Assembly (NCBI GenBank): GCA_027577415.1
Contig: JANBQS010000404.1
Span: 1 to 18,804 of the forward strand
Source of the DNA: Coemansia sp. RSA 922
Taxonomy: Eukaryota; Kickxellomycota; Kickxellomycetes; Kickxellales; Kickxellaceae
Length of the DNA: 18,804 bases
Direction of reading: 5' to 3'
This document shows positions 7,270 through 15,542 of this stretch, piece after piece. Position 1 is the stretch's first letter. Each line of letters starts with the position of its first letter. The translations under genes were made by a program, and so were the position numbers. Under the pieces are notes generated by a model. It was not told the origin of the DNA. It searched no databases and saw only the letters and a list, made by a program, of their open reading frames with translations.

Positions 7270-8067
7270 GGCGAGAGACTATCTAGAACCGTTGTAAAGT
7301 TGTCGGTATAAGAGGCAAGTATATGCTAAAAGTGTAAAAGAAAATAGCATGAAGAGAAAAAGAGAAGAATGTATGCATAGACGATTACAAAGTCAAGAAC
7401 AACGGGGATGTGGCGGACACTATAGTTGAGCAAAGAGTACAATATATCGTTTTTTTGGTGCAGCTTTTAGGCGCCGAGTATAATCTGGATTAGATTCCAG
7501 TAACCAGCGAGCGTAGAGCCTTGCGTATTGCACAGAATCGGCGCCGATTTCCAACGCCCAGGCGCGATTAGTAGATCGAATTACGTTGATCTATGTTTGC
7601 TCTTTTGTTTGCCAAAAACACCTCCTGCTAACTCCTGCGTTCCTAGCCGGAGCGCAGGGGCCAGGTGCGCAGGGAGATTGCTAAGTTGAAGAGGTCGGAG
7701 GTTCGAGCCACTGGTTGCGCCTTTCGTCGCGACGTGGTTCAGGTTCCAACGGCACTCTGGAATACAGCTGGCATCTTATCAGCACCGCTCCCCAGAATCA
7801 TCAGCCTCCCCATTAGAACCTTCACCTGTTAGTCACAGGTGAGGTCGAGTACCCAGCAAGACGATAGACTACCGTCGAACGGATGTCATGTTTACCATGA
7901 ATCACAATTGCAACCCTCTGATTAGAGGAGAGTGACTCGCCTAGTTTAGCTAGTAGAGTATAAACCCCACCACTTTTTGCTGTTCAAATAATTTTTTTTT
8001 TTTTTGCTTATCAAATATTTTTTTCTTCTCCTTCGTGATCTTTAATTTTTTATATTTGAATTCACAC
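7270..8067. other. Divergent noncoding region with hairpins, possible structured RNA
   Basis: No coding frame is present. Short perfect inverted repeats are dense: CTGGA/TCCAG at 7485-7500, the 14-base palindrome AATCGGCGCCGATT at 7536-7549, CCTGCG/CGCAGG at 7634-7658, TCACCTG/CAGGTGA around a 7-base loop at 7822-7842, and CCTCT/AGAGG around a 4-base loop at 7915-7928. A Pol III B-box-like GGTTCGAGCC begins at 7700 and a T14 tract lies at 7992-8005. I could not fold this into a tRNA, 5S, U-snRNA or SRP RNA. It may be an unrecognised noncoding RNA or only regulatory sequence. Confidence 0.3.
7959..7964 (+). promoter_or_regulatory. TATA box of the mL45 gene
   Basis: TATAAA lies 104 bases before the ATG at 8068. 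It is followed by a T14 tract and a pyrimidine-rich leader, the same arrangement as for other genes in the window. Confidence 0.55.
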
Positions 8068-8808
8068 ATGGCGAGTGTAATCGGTCTACGGTTCAGTGGC
8101 CAGCGTGCTCCTCTCCTCTTGCGGCCAGTTGCGACGCGTGTCTATGGACTTTCCACGACAAAACAGACCGCTGTCAGACACTACTCGCAGCCACGCCATG
8201 ACCATTTCGCTATCAACGAGTACGGGCTAATTTCAACCCATGTTCCCGTGCCTTGGAGGCACCGGCCATCGATCTTTTCTCGGGCGGGAGTGGAAAGCGC
8301 CAGAATACATTTCGTCGAGACGCTGAGAGGATGGTTCTCGTATGCGACGATGATGTACCACTTGTCGGGATGGAGGAAGGGCGCCTTTGCCACGCAAGCT
8401 GAGGCACTGTGTGAAGCGATGAACGAGGCATTTGCCGAGGGCGATGTAAAGACTTTGAACGCCATGTGCTTTCCTAGCATGGCAGGGAACCTGAAGAACG
8501 ATATCAAGCGACGCAAGGCCACTCTCGACTGGCGAAAGGTGCGCTCGGTGACGCCGCCGAAGATTGTGCAGATTACTTGTGGCCGCCTGGCGACTGACAT
8601 GACTATCGGCCAGGTTATTGTGCGTATCGATCAGGAGCAGATCGTGACACCAGCGAGCACTAGGTCCTCGGCATCCCGGTCGTCGCCTAAGCCTGTGCGT
8701 GTTACAGAGTACATTGTATTCCAAAGGCTAATAACTGATCCTGCTTCGCCCTGGCGTATCTTTTGCAAGATCGGCGTGCCAAAGTGGGATCAAGCTATTC
8801 AAAAATAG
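8068..8808 (+). CDS. MRPL45: Mitochondrial ribosomal protein mL45 (Mba1-like, Tim44-like domain)
   Basis: mL45/Mba1 binds at the polypeptide exit of the mitochondrial large ribosomal subunit and links translation to insertion of proteins into the inner membrane. The ATG at 8068 gives 246 residues; an in-frame GTG at 8035 lies inside the leader and is unlikely to be used. The first 45 residues are basic and Ser/Thr-rich (VATRVYGLSTTKQ, then RHYSQ), typical of a matrix presequence. The rest fits the Tim44-like/mL45 fold: the LRGWFSYATMMYHLSGW stretch, the helix pair EALCEAMNEAFAEGDVKTLN, LKNDIKRRK, then strands in the order IVQI, GQVIVRIDQEQIV, VTEYIVFQRL, and PWRIFCKIG near the C-terminus. Yeast Mba1 and animal MRPL45 share this layout, and I cannot separate the two names. 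It is convergent with bL32m, with only 39 bases between the stop codons. Confidence 0.85.
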   Translation: MASVIGLRFSGQRAPLLLRPVATRVYGLSTTKQTAVRHYSQPRHDHFAINEYGLISTHVPVPWRHRPSIFSRAGVESARIHFVETLRGWFSYATMMYHLSGWRKGAFATQAEALCEAMNEAFAEGDVKTLNAMCFPSMAGNLKNDIKRRKATLDWRKVRSVTPPKIVQITCGRLATDMTIGQVIVRIDQEQIVTPASTRSSASRSSPKPVRVTEYIVFQRLITDPASPWRIFCKIGVPKWDQAIQK

Positions 8809-8847
8809 ATACAAAAAGAGTATTCATTATTATTCCGATATAAAAAA

Positions 8848-9222
8848 TTATTGTTGAGATTCCTCTGCTGTGCGCTTCATGTCCTTTAGCTTCCGCTTAA
8901 TGTCGTGGTAGCAGTTGAGGCAAATGTGGGCAGTGAGCTTTGGGCGGCCGCATCCCGAGCATGGAACGAGATCGTGGCGGTTCTTTAGGCCCTTAGTGGC
9001 CATACGCTTACGCTTCTTTGAGTGGCTCGTACGCTGCTTGGGCACGGCCCGTAGGATCATTTCGCTCAGCATATCGCCTAGTAGGCCTAGTCCTGCACCG
9101 AGCGAGGTGCCGAGCGGCGACCGTGCTGCCATGCCCATTGCCGCGCCTATTGTGTAAGAAATTTGCGGAAACGCCGGTGTTGCGCGCACCAAAGACCGGG
9201 CTGACTGGAAAGCAAACGACAT
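8848..9222 (-). CDS. MRPL32: Mitochondrial large-subunit ribosomal protein bL32m
   Basis: bL32m is a small zinc-binding protein of the mitochondrial large ribosomal subunit. I chose the ATG at 9220-9222, giving 124 residues; an in-frame TTG at 9243 is not needed. The N-terminal 55-60 residues are a presequence with a Gly/Ala/Leu-rich central part. The mature protein begins close to AVPKQRTSHSKKRKR, the family's standard start, after which a CxxC-x9-CxxC zinc site is complete (CSGC, then CLNC). A basic helix (YHDIKRKLKDMKR) and a short Gln-rich end follow. In yeast the m-AAA protease matures this protein; the N-terminus here is compatible with that, but this is not seen directly. It is divergent from the AlaRS gene, with an A11 run near 9246-9256 between them, and its own leader is strongly pyrimidine-rich. 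Confidence 0.93.
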   Translation of the reverse strand: MSFAFQSARSLVRATPAFPQISYTIGAAMGMAARSPLGTSLGAGLGLLGDMLSEMILRAVPKQRTSHSKKRKRMATKGLKNRHDLVPCSGCGRPKLTAHICLNCYHDIKRKLKDMKRTAEESQQ

Positions 9223-9364
9223 TATACAAATTGGAGAAATCAAGCAAAAAAAAAAAATTGAACCAACAAGAGAAAGAAGTAGTAGTCGATTTGAAAAAGA
9301 AAAAAAGTTGAGCCAGTTGTTTATCGCTTGTTATTCCAGATCAAGCAGCTTAATCAGACCACAT
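9223..9364. promoter_or_regulatory. Shared divergent promoter of bL32m and AlaRS
   Basis: These 142 bases separate the two start codons. On the plus strand they are purine-rich with A runs (an A11 tract at about 9246-9256 and AAAAAGAAAAAAAG near 9293-9306), which gives bL32m a pyrimidine-rich leader. No standard TATA box is visible for either gene. A TTTTATAC at about 9408-9415 lies inside the AlaRS extension, between its first and third possible ATG. Confidence 0.45.
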
Positions 9365-12229
9365 ATGATGACAGAGATATTTGGTTCTTGTCTTTGTAGC
9401 AAAAGCTTTTATACCCTTATCTCTCGACATATACTCAAATTTGTAATGCAGGCATGGCTTGGCGGAGGCTGTCGCATGGCTGCAGCACAGCAGCGGCGTG
9501 CCCTATTCTCACAAGTAGAGTGGCGCGCACTTAGGAGCCAGCAGCAACTCCGTTTTCGTTTACTTGGAATTTACACACGAGCCTTTGCAAATATGTCAGC
9601 CAGCGATATTCGCCAACGATACACGGACTATTTTGTCAAAAACGGGCATACCCTGCTGCCGAGTGCCGATATAGTACCACGCAACGATGCCACACTGCTG
9701 TTTTCGAGCGCTGGCATGGTGCCGTTCAAACAGTTCTTCTTGAACCCAGCAACCGCGCCACACAAGATGGTAACCACGGTGCAAAAATGTGTCAGGGCCG
9801 GCGGCAAGCACAACGACTTGGACCAAGTGGGGTTTACGCCTCGACACCACACGTTCTTTGAGATGCTGGGCAACTTTTCGTTTGGAGCGTACTCTAAGCG
9901 CGAGATCATCCACATGGCATGGAAGTTTGTCCGACAAGAGCTCAATATGCCCGAAGACAGGCTGCGCGTCACGGTTTTGGAGACCGACAATGAGGCGTAT
10001 GACATTTGGAAGAATGAGGTGGGAGTAGATCCGCGGCGGATAGTAAGGTGTGGACCCGAGGATAATTTTTGGAGCATGGGGCTAGAGGGACCCTGTGGCC
10101 CGAGCTCAGAGATATTCTGGGATACTCGGGATCCGCGCTATTCAGAGAGCGATGACGAGCGGTGGCTCGAGTTTTGGAACCTCGTATTTATGCAGTTCCA
10201 TCGCGGCGCTGACGGCGAACTCCGTCCTCTGGCTTTGCCATGTGTTGATACAGGAATGGGGCTGGAGCGTGTAGCGTCGATATTGCAGGGCAAAATGAAC
10301 AACTTTGACACGGATGAGTTTCAGGTTATTATTCGCGATATTGACGCCCGCTGCCCGCCAGGTCAGAACTCGGGAAATGTTGACTTGGCCAAGGCCTTGG
10401 CCTGTAAGCGCATTATTGCCGACCACCTGCGAGCCAGCGCGTTTTTGATTTCAGAGGGCGTCTTTCCTAGCAACATTGGTCGTGGATATGTGCTGCGCCG
10501 GATTATTCGCCGAGCGGTCCGCGCAGGACGGCTCCTGGGAATTAACGACTCGGTGTTATCTGCGCTGTATCCTAGCTTGGAGCTGGCGATGGGCGCAGCA
10601 TACCCGGAGCTTTTGGAGCGGCGGCAGCTTATTGTGTCTGTGCTAGAGTCGGAGGAAAAGATGTTCTTGCGGACGCTGGACAAGGGTCTTGTACTCCTCG
10701 AGGGCATATTTGCCAGTGGCAATAGCAAGCGGCTGGTTAGCGGTGCTGATGCATTTTCGCTGTACGATACGCATGGATTTCCATTGGATCTTACCGAGAT
10801 AATTGCGCGCGATAACGGGTGGACAGTCGATGTGGAGGCATTTGAGCAGATTCAGCGCCAGAGTCGTGAGCGCAACAAGGCCTCGTGGAAGGGCAAGCTG
10901 ACCAAACAGGACTCGGTAGCGAGAGAAATTGAGGCGACCTGCCTTGAGTGGGAAGAGGCCGGCATCAGCAGCCAATTCAGCGGGCACGACGTTGACCCCG
11001 AAGCCAAGCCTACGGCCGCTGCATGCAGGGTAATTACGTTCAAGAGCCTCTCTAATGGCGATGGGTTGCTGGTAATTGACCCATGTCCCTTTTATGCCAC
11101 GGGTGGTGGGCAAGAGTCTGATGCCGGCATAATTACCATTGGCGATAGCGAGGGCTCCCACGAATTTGCCGTCAGCGACGCAGTAGCCATGCCGAGCGGG
11201 CAGGCGACTGTCCTGCGCCTAACTGCTACCTCCGACCAGGAACACTTATTTAGAGGCGGGCAGACAGTATATGCGACTGTTGATGAGGTCCGGCGCCTGG
11301 GCAGTGCAGTTCACCATACTGCGACGCATCTCCTGAATGCCGCACTGCGCAAGACAGTAGGCGCATCGGTCATGCAGGCCGGGTCGCTGGTGCAGGCTGG
11401 GGGACTGCGCTTTGACTTTACTAGTAGCGCATTAGGCAATGAGCAGCTGCGCGAGATTGAGGGGCTGGTCAACAAGGCGGCGCTGGGTAATATCGAAGTT
11501 GCTACGGCGTGCATGCCGCTGGACCAGGCCAAGGCGCAGGGAGCGATAGCCTTGTTTTCGGAGAAATACGATGCCGCCAGCGTGCGTGTCGTCCAAATGG
11601 CAGGCGTGTCTATGGAGCTCTGCGGCGGCACGCATCTGCGCTCGACACGCGCTGTGTTTCCCTTCCACATCACTGCTGAGGGCTCAATCGGCGCTGGGAC
11701 ACGACGCATTGAGGCCAAGGCTGGCGTGGCGGCCTCGGTGTGGCTGCAGCAGCAGCTCGAGTATGGCCGGGCAACGGCGCAGACATTGGGAGCTGCCCAG
11801 CTCAGCGTGATGGACAAAAAGGCGCAGCAGCTGGTCGACCGAAACAGGGCGCTGCGCGAGGAGGCCGACAGATGGCTGCGCGCTGCGGCAGTCAATGCAG
11901 AGGCGGTTGCCACGCATTCTACGGCGCTGGGCGAGCGAGGCGTCCCCGCGGTTTTCCACATCTTGGCACCGCTCCCCTTCAATCCGCGCTTGGTGGCTGA
12001 GCGCGCTTGCCACTTGCGCGACACTGAGCCAAGCCTGGTGCACGTGGTCATTCAGGGGAGAGCTATTGCGCTTGGTGTAAGTGCCGAGCAGTTGCCGGCC
12101 GAGCATGCTGCGGCGCTGCTGAGGTGTGTCTTGGAGAAACTTCCGGGGAAGGGCGGCGGCCAGGCATCGCTGGCCCAAGGGCAGCTTGAAACTGCCGTTG
12201 CCGAGTTGGCCCAACTTGCGCATTTGTAG
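9365..12229 (+). CDS. ALA1: Alanyl-tRNA synthetase, organelle/bacterial type with presequence
   Basis: AlaRS charges tRNA-Ala and removes mischarged Ser/Gly. The conserved enzyme starts at the ATG at 9593 (MSASDIRQRY) and has 878 residues from there, the usual bacterial length. Numbered from that Met: class II motif 2 with CVRAGGKHND at 66-75 and RHHTFFEMLGNFSFG following; motif 3 as DTGMGLERV at 219-227; the tRNA-recognition helix block RRIIRRAVRAGRLLG; the editing-domain zinc site as HTATH (575-579) and CGGTH (677-681); and a C-Ala domain ending with the glycine-rich GKGGGQASLAQG. Upstream, the frame stays open with ATGs at 9365, 9368, 9446 and 9476. This extension is rich in Arg, Gln and Ser with few acids (QQRRALFSQVEWRALRSQQQ), so it is likely a mitochondrial presequence. 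Motif wording is closer to bacterial and mitochondrial AlaRS than to the cytosolic eukaryotic type. The enzyme may be purely mitochondrial, or dual-targeted through alternative starts as in yeast ALA1. Confidence 0.93.
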   Translation: MMTEIFGSCLCSKSFYTLISRHILKFVMQAWLGGGCRMAAAQQRRALFSQVEWRALRSQQQLRFRLLGIYTRAFANMSASDIRQRYTDYFVKNGHTLLPSADIVPRNDATLLFSSAGMVPFKQFFLNPATAPHKMVTTVQKCVRAGGKHNDLDQVGFTPRHHTFFEMLGNFSFGAYSKREIIHMAWKFVRQELNMPEDRLRVTVLETDNEAYDIWKNEVGVDPRRIVRCGPEDNFWSMGLEGPCGPSSEIFWDTRDPRYSESDDERWLEFWNLVFMQFHRGADGELRPLALPCVDTGMGLERVASILQGKMNNFDTDEFQVIIRDIDARCPPGQNSGNVDLAKALACKRIIADHLRASAFLISEGVFPSNIGRGYVLRRIIRRAVRAGRLLGINDSVLSALYPSLELAMGAAYPELLERRQLIVSVLESEEKMFLRTLDKGLVLLEGIFASGNSKRLVSGADAFSLYDTHGFPLDLTEIIARDNGWTVDVEAFEQIQRQSRERNKASWKGKLTKQDSVAREIEATCLEWEEAGISSQFSGHDVDPEAKPTAAACRVITFKSLSNGDGLLVIDPCPFYATGGGQESDAGIITIGDSEGSHEFAVSDAVAMPSGQATVLRLTATSDQEHLFRGGQTVYATVDEVRRLGSAVHHTATHLLNAALRKTVGASVMQAGSLVQAGGLRFDFTSSALGNEQLREIEGLVNKAALGNIEVATACMPLDQAKAQGAIALFSEKYDAASVRVVQMAGVSMELCGGTHLRSTRAVFPFHITAEGSIGAGTRRIEAKAGVAASVWLQQQLEYGRATAQTLGAAQLSVMDKKAQQLVDRNRALREEADRWLRAAAVNAEAVATHSTALGERGVPAVFHILAPLPFNPRLVAERACHLRDTEPSLVHVVIQGRAIALGVSAEQLPAEHAAALLRCVLEKLPGKGGGQASLAQGQLETAVAELAQLAHL

Positions 12230-12340
12230 GCTATGTGCGCATGACTGGTCTAATGTGCTCGGTACTTTACTGCCTTTGTCCACTTGACGTCGGCGGAGTA
12301 GCGCGCTCAGTATTTGCATCAAGGAAATTTCAGAGGTTGT

Positions 12341-12346
12341 TATAAA
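12341..12346 (+). promoter_or_regulatory. TATA box of the first carboxypeptidase
   Basis: TATAAA lies 97 bases before the ATG at 12438, within the 208-base gap after the AlaRS stop codon. Confidence 0.55.
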
Positions 12347-12437
12347 TGCTAACCGCCTTGCCCTGTGTCAAAAGTCTTTAATGATATCACTATTCAAGTG
12401 AACCACATGTATCTCTAGATATTATTCTCTCAAAGAA

Positions 12438-13766
12438 ATGTTGTGTCGCTCTCTCTTAATGACTCTGGTATTGGCGGTGTGGAGTGCTGCGCGCCCACTC
12501 GCTGCTAATCGCTCTATATTTATGCCGCGCATTTGTGATCCAGGCGTTCGGCAGCACTCTGGCTACATTGACGTCGCTTCGGACAAGCACCTTTTCTACT
12601 GGTTCTTTGAGTCTCGCAATCCGCGGCCAGTCAAGGCTTCGACCCCGCTTGTGTTGTGGCTTAATGGCGGCCCTGGATGCAGTTCGTGGTCAAACCTGCT
12701 GGGCGGCGCTGGGCCATGTCGTGTGGCGGATAACGGTCAAGATACTGTGCTCAATCCCTACTCATGGAACATCAATGCTCACATGCTGTTTCTCGACCAA
12801 CCAACCAATGTCGGATTTTCATACGGTGCTTCCGTAAATACTACTGTTGCGGCGTCGGTTGACGTCACTGTGTTTTTGCGCAAATTCTACCGCCTGTACC
12901 CGCAGTACTCGCTGGCCGAGCTGCATATCATGGGCGAAAGCTACGCTGCAAAATATGTGCCTGGAATCGCCGCCCAGATATTAAAGGACAATAAACACGG
13001 CTGGCGATTACCTTTGGCTAGTATTGCGGTGGGCAATGGCTTATTTGACATGGAATCACAGTACATGTATTTGCCTCAGATGGCATGCAATTCCACATAT
13101 CCGTCTATTGTGAACTCCACCACATGCAATGAAATGGAGGCAGCCGCCACAGCATTCCAGGATAGCCTGCAGGCTAGTCGAATAAGCCCTAGTCCGGAGT
13201 CTATTGTTAATGCTACGTTTGCTGGCTATGCTATCTTGACTCCATACAAGGATGCGGGTGGTAACCCTTACGATGTGAGGACTGCGTGTGCGGGCGGTGA
13301 GCTTTGTAACCCGTATTTAGACACTATCGCTGGGTTCGCTAATCAGCCGCATGTACGCGCAAGCCTGGGTGTCAGGACCACCGCTGATTTTGACTTGTGT
13401 AACCAGGACGTGCAAGAGGCATTTATTAACTCTGGTGACGAACTCGTGGACTCGTCGGCGTGGATTCCTGATATTCTTGCGGCTGGCGTCAGAGTACTGA
13501 GCTATGCTGGAGATGCTGATTTGATCTGTAATTGGATGGGAAACAAGGCGCTGATGATTGATATGGATTGGTCTGGGAACAGTGGGTTTGCTATGGCTCC
13601 AGATCGAAAGTGGTTTGTTGACGGAAGGCATGCTGGTGAGGTTCGTTCGTATGGCGGATTGACGTTTCTTCGTGTGTTTGGTGCCGGTCATATGGTAAAT
13701 TTAGACAGGCCAAGAGAGTCACTAGATATGTTTTCTCGGTGGATTGGACACAAAGATATAGCCTAA
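12438..13766 (+). CDS. S10 serine carboxypeptidase, copy 1, altered substrate pocket
   Basis: S10 enzymes remove C-terminal residues from peptides in the vacuole or outside the cell. The product has 442 residues: a signal peptide (about 1-23), almost no propeptide, then the catalytic domain. The triad is present: Ser168 in GESYA, Asp361 in YAGDADLICNW and His418 in GAGHM. The oxyanion/substrate loop WLNGGPGCSS is intact. Two changes stand out against carboxypeptidase Y. The Glu of the usual ELGP (Glu65 in yeast CPY) is missing, because the loop reads GGAGPC. The GH after the nucleophile (normally GESYAGHY) is AK. N-glycosylation sites occur at NTT, NST (twice) and NAT. The stop codon sits in TAATAGTTTATTT, which is repeated exactly at the stop of the next gene, so the two are tandem duplicates. 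It is probably an active hydrolase with changed specificity; inactivity cannot be excluded. Confidence 0.92.
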   Translation: MLCRSLLMTLVLAVWSAARPLAANRSIFMPRICDPGVRQHSGYIDVASDKHLFYWFFESRNPRPVKASTPLVLWLNGGPGCSSWSNLLGGAGPCRVADNGQDTVLNPYSWNINAHMLFLDQPTNVGFSYGASVNTTVAASVDVTVFLRKFYRLYPQYSLAELHIMGESYAAKYVPGIAAQILKDNKHGWRLPLASIAVGNGLFDMESQYMYLPQMACNSTYPSIVNSTTCNEMEAAATAFQDSLQASRISPSPESIVNATFAGYAILTPYKDAGGNPYDVRTACAGGELCNPYLDTIAGFANQPHVRASLGVRTTADFDLCNQDVQEAFINSGDELVDSSAWIPDILAAGVRVLSYAGDADLICNWMGNKALMIDMDWSGNSGFAMAPDRKWFVDGRHAGEVRSYGGLTFLRVFGAGHMVNLDRPRESLDMFSRWIGHKDIA

Positions 13767-14036
13767 TAGTTTATTTTTTATGTACATTGATAGTTTGTGA
13801 ATAGAATATATTTATTTCTTGTAAAAAAAAAAGAGGGGGCGCTTGCTTGTAAACACAGAGCTTGTGTTCAATCCGCTTTGGTGATTCTAACGCCACGGAC
13901 ACATGTGATAATGAGTGCAAAAACAAAAAACATTCTCTGTATCTCATTTATCGCCGCCCTTTGAGATTTATATTTTTCAGGCTTTTTAGTTTTTTTTTAT
14001 TGCCTCTTATCACATTTAATCCCTCACTTGAAATAA
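13767..14036. promoter_or_regulatory. Spacer between the two carboxypeptidase genes
   Basis: The spacer has an A10 run near 13823-13832 and is AT-rich and pyrimidine-rich towards the second gene. TTTATATTTTTC at about 13968 is a possible TATA element 65-70 bases before the ATG at 14037. An ATG at 13862 opens an 86-codon frame that overlaps the second gene's start in another phase; I read it as chance. Confidence 0.35.
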
Positions 14037-15542
14037 ATGCATATAGTCAAGATATTTGCGCTTATCACTGCCGCCCTAGCTACTGCACTAGCGACAATGT
14101 CAAACGAGTCACTAGCCAGTAATAGTCTGCATAATCCTTTACCATTTGGCGGACCCAAGACAGCTAACCCAGCTTTGGTCAACAATAGTCAGTGGAGTAA
14201 AATAACGACTATGAAGGCATATCCAGATTATCGCTTACGAGTGAAGAGCCCCAATCTCTGTGATACCAATGTTACGCAGTACAGTGGGTACCTTGACACC
14301 GCGGATGACAAGCATTTCTTCTTTTGGTTTTTTGAAGCACGCTATCCGGCCAAAACAGGCGACACGCCAGTGATTTTATGGACTAATGGTGGACCCGGCT
14401 GCAGCTCCATGGTAGGCGCGCTAATGGAACTGGGGCCATGTCGTGTTAACAAGGGCGGTACTGGAACTAGTCGCAATCCATATGGGTGGAACGAAAACGC
14501 TCATGTCATTTTCATCGATCAGCCAGTCAACACTGGGTTTTCATATGGGCCGCGTGTGGACAACTCTTATGATGCTGGTAAAGATGTGAATGTGTTTTTG
14601 CGCTTGTTTTATTACGCTTTTCCAAAGTACGCCAGTAGCCAGCTCCATATATTTGGCGAGTCTTATGCTGGCCATTACGTACCAGCTATTGGAAAGGCTA
14701 TCCATGAAACAAACCAGGTATTGGCAAAGAAGCGACAAGAAGGCACTTTGACCAAAGCTGAGGAGGGTGTCGCGACTCTACCCCTGGTAAGCATTGGTAT
14801 TGGTAACGGACTTGTTGATGCCAAGACTCAGTACAAATACTACGCAAAGATGGCGTGTAACTCAACCTACCCACCTGTGCTCAACCAATTTGTCTGCAAT
14901 GTCATGGACGCCGCTGTGCCTTCTTGCACCTATCTAATTGAGCAATGTTATTACTGGAAAAACAGATTGGCTTGTATTTCAGCTGACATTTACTGTCAGA
15001 CAACTATAATGAATCCGTACATTACTTGGGGATACCACAACAACCCGTACAACGTCAATATGCCATGTAAAAGCAATGGTCAGTGCTACGAAATTGAGGA
15101 CGATGTTATCACATTTTTAAATAACCCAGATACCCAAAGAGAGTTGGGTGTCAAAATACAGTACTACACTACGTGCTCGCAAAGGGTGCATATTGAATTT
15201 ATACTAAGTGGTGATATAGCTAAACCACTTCACTTGGAGATTCCGCCGCTGCTGGTTGCTGGTATTCGAGTTTTGATATATGCCGGCGATGCTGACTGGA
15301 TTTGTAATTGGTATGGGAATAAGGCATATGCTCAGGCCCTGGAATGGCCGGGCCAAACCAAGTTTAACCAGATGGAGGATTCTCGGTGGACTGTAAATGG
15401 AGATGAGGCTGGCGAAGTACGTACTCATAAAAATCTTACATTTATTCGCGTGTTTGGAAGTGGTCATTTTGTCCCCTTAGATCGACCTAGAAGTGCTTTG
15501 GACATGGTTAACCGCTGGATCTCAAATAAGAAATTCTCTTAA
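14037..15542 (+). CDS. S10 serine carboxypeptidase, copy 2 (carboxypeptidase Y-like)
   Basis: The product has 501 residues: a signal peptide (MHIVKIFALITAALATALA), a region of about 50 residues that could be a short propeptide, then a full S10 catalytic domain starting near LCDTNVTQYSGYLD. The triad is Ser209 in GESYAGHYVP, Asp420 in YAGDADWICNW and His477 in GSGHFV. Unlike copy 1 it keeps the MELGPC Glu that helps hold the substrate's C-terminal carboxylate, the NGGPGCSS loop and the GH after the nucleophile, so it should be a normal carboxypeptidase. An insertion of about 20 residues (QVLAKKRQEGTLTKAEEGV) and additional Cys in the middle (CTYLIEQCYY, CISADIYC) distinguish it from copy 1. 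N-glycosylation sites include NES, NNS, NVT, NST and NLT. Likely location is the vacuole or outside the cell. Base composition is more AT-rich than in copy 1. Confidence 0.95.
   Translation: MHIVKIFALITAALATALATMSNESLASNSLHNPLPFGGPKTANPALVNNSQWSKITTMKAYPDYRLRVKSPNLCDTNVTQYSGYLDTADDKHFFFWFFEARYPAKTGDTPVILWTNGGPGCSSMVGALMELGPCRVNKGGTGTSRNPYGWNENAHVIFIDQPVNTGFSYGPRVDNSYDAGKDVNVFLRLFYYAFPKYASSQLHIFGESYAGHYVPAIGKAIHETNQVLAKKRQEGTLTKAEEGVATLPLVSIGIGNGLVDAKTQYKYYAKMACNSTYPPVLNQFVCNVMDAAVPSCTYLIEQCYYWKNRLACISADIYCQTTIMNPYITWGYHNNPYNVNMPCKSNGQCYEIEDDVITFLNNPDTQRELGVKIQYYTTCSQRVHIEFILSGDIAKPLHLEIPPLLVAGIRVLIYAGDADWICNWYGNKAYAQALEWPGQTKFNQMEDSRWTVNGDEAGEVRTHKNLTFIRVFGSGHFVPLDRPRSALDMVNRWISNKKFS

Noticed and set aside
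7517..7575. Resemblance to the 5' end of U4 snRNA (AGCCTTGCG, then AGGCGCGATTA)
   Set aside because: The kink-turn residues that bind the 15.5K protein and the stretch pairing with U6 stem I are missing, so the match looks accidental.
7637..7720. Possible tRNA with A-box-like TAGCCGGAGCGCAGG and B-box-like GGTTCGAGCC
   Set aside because: The T stem pairs at too few positions around TTCGAGC, and neither the D stem nor the acceptor stem can be formed with the matching ends.
11311..12322. Long minus-strand frames inside the AlaRS gene
   Set aside because: They are shadows of a gene whose motifs are unmistakable on the plus strand.
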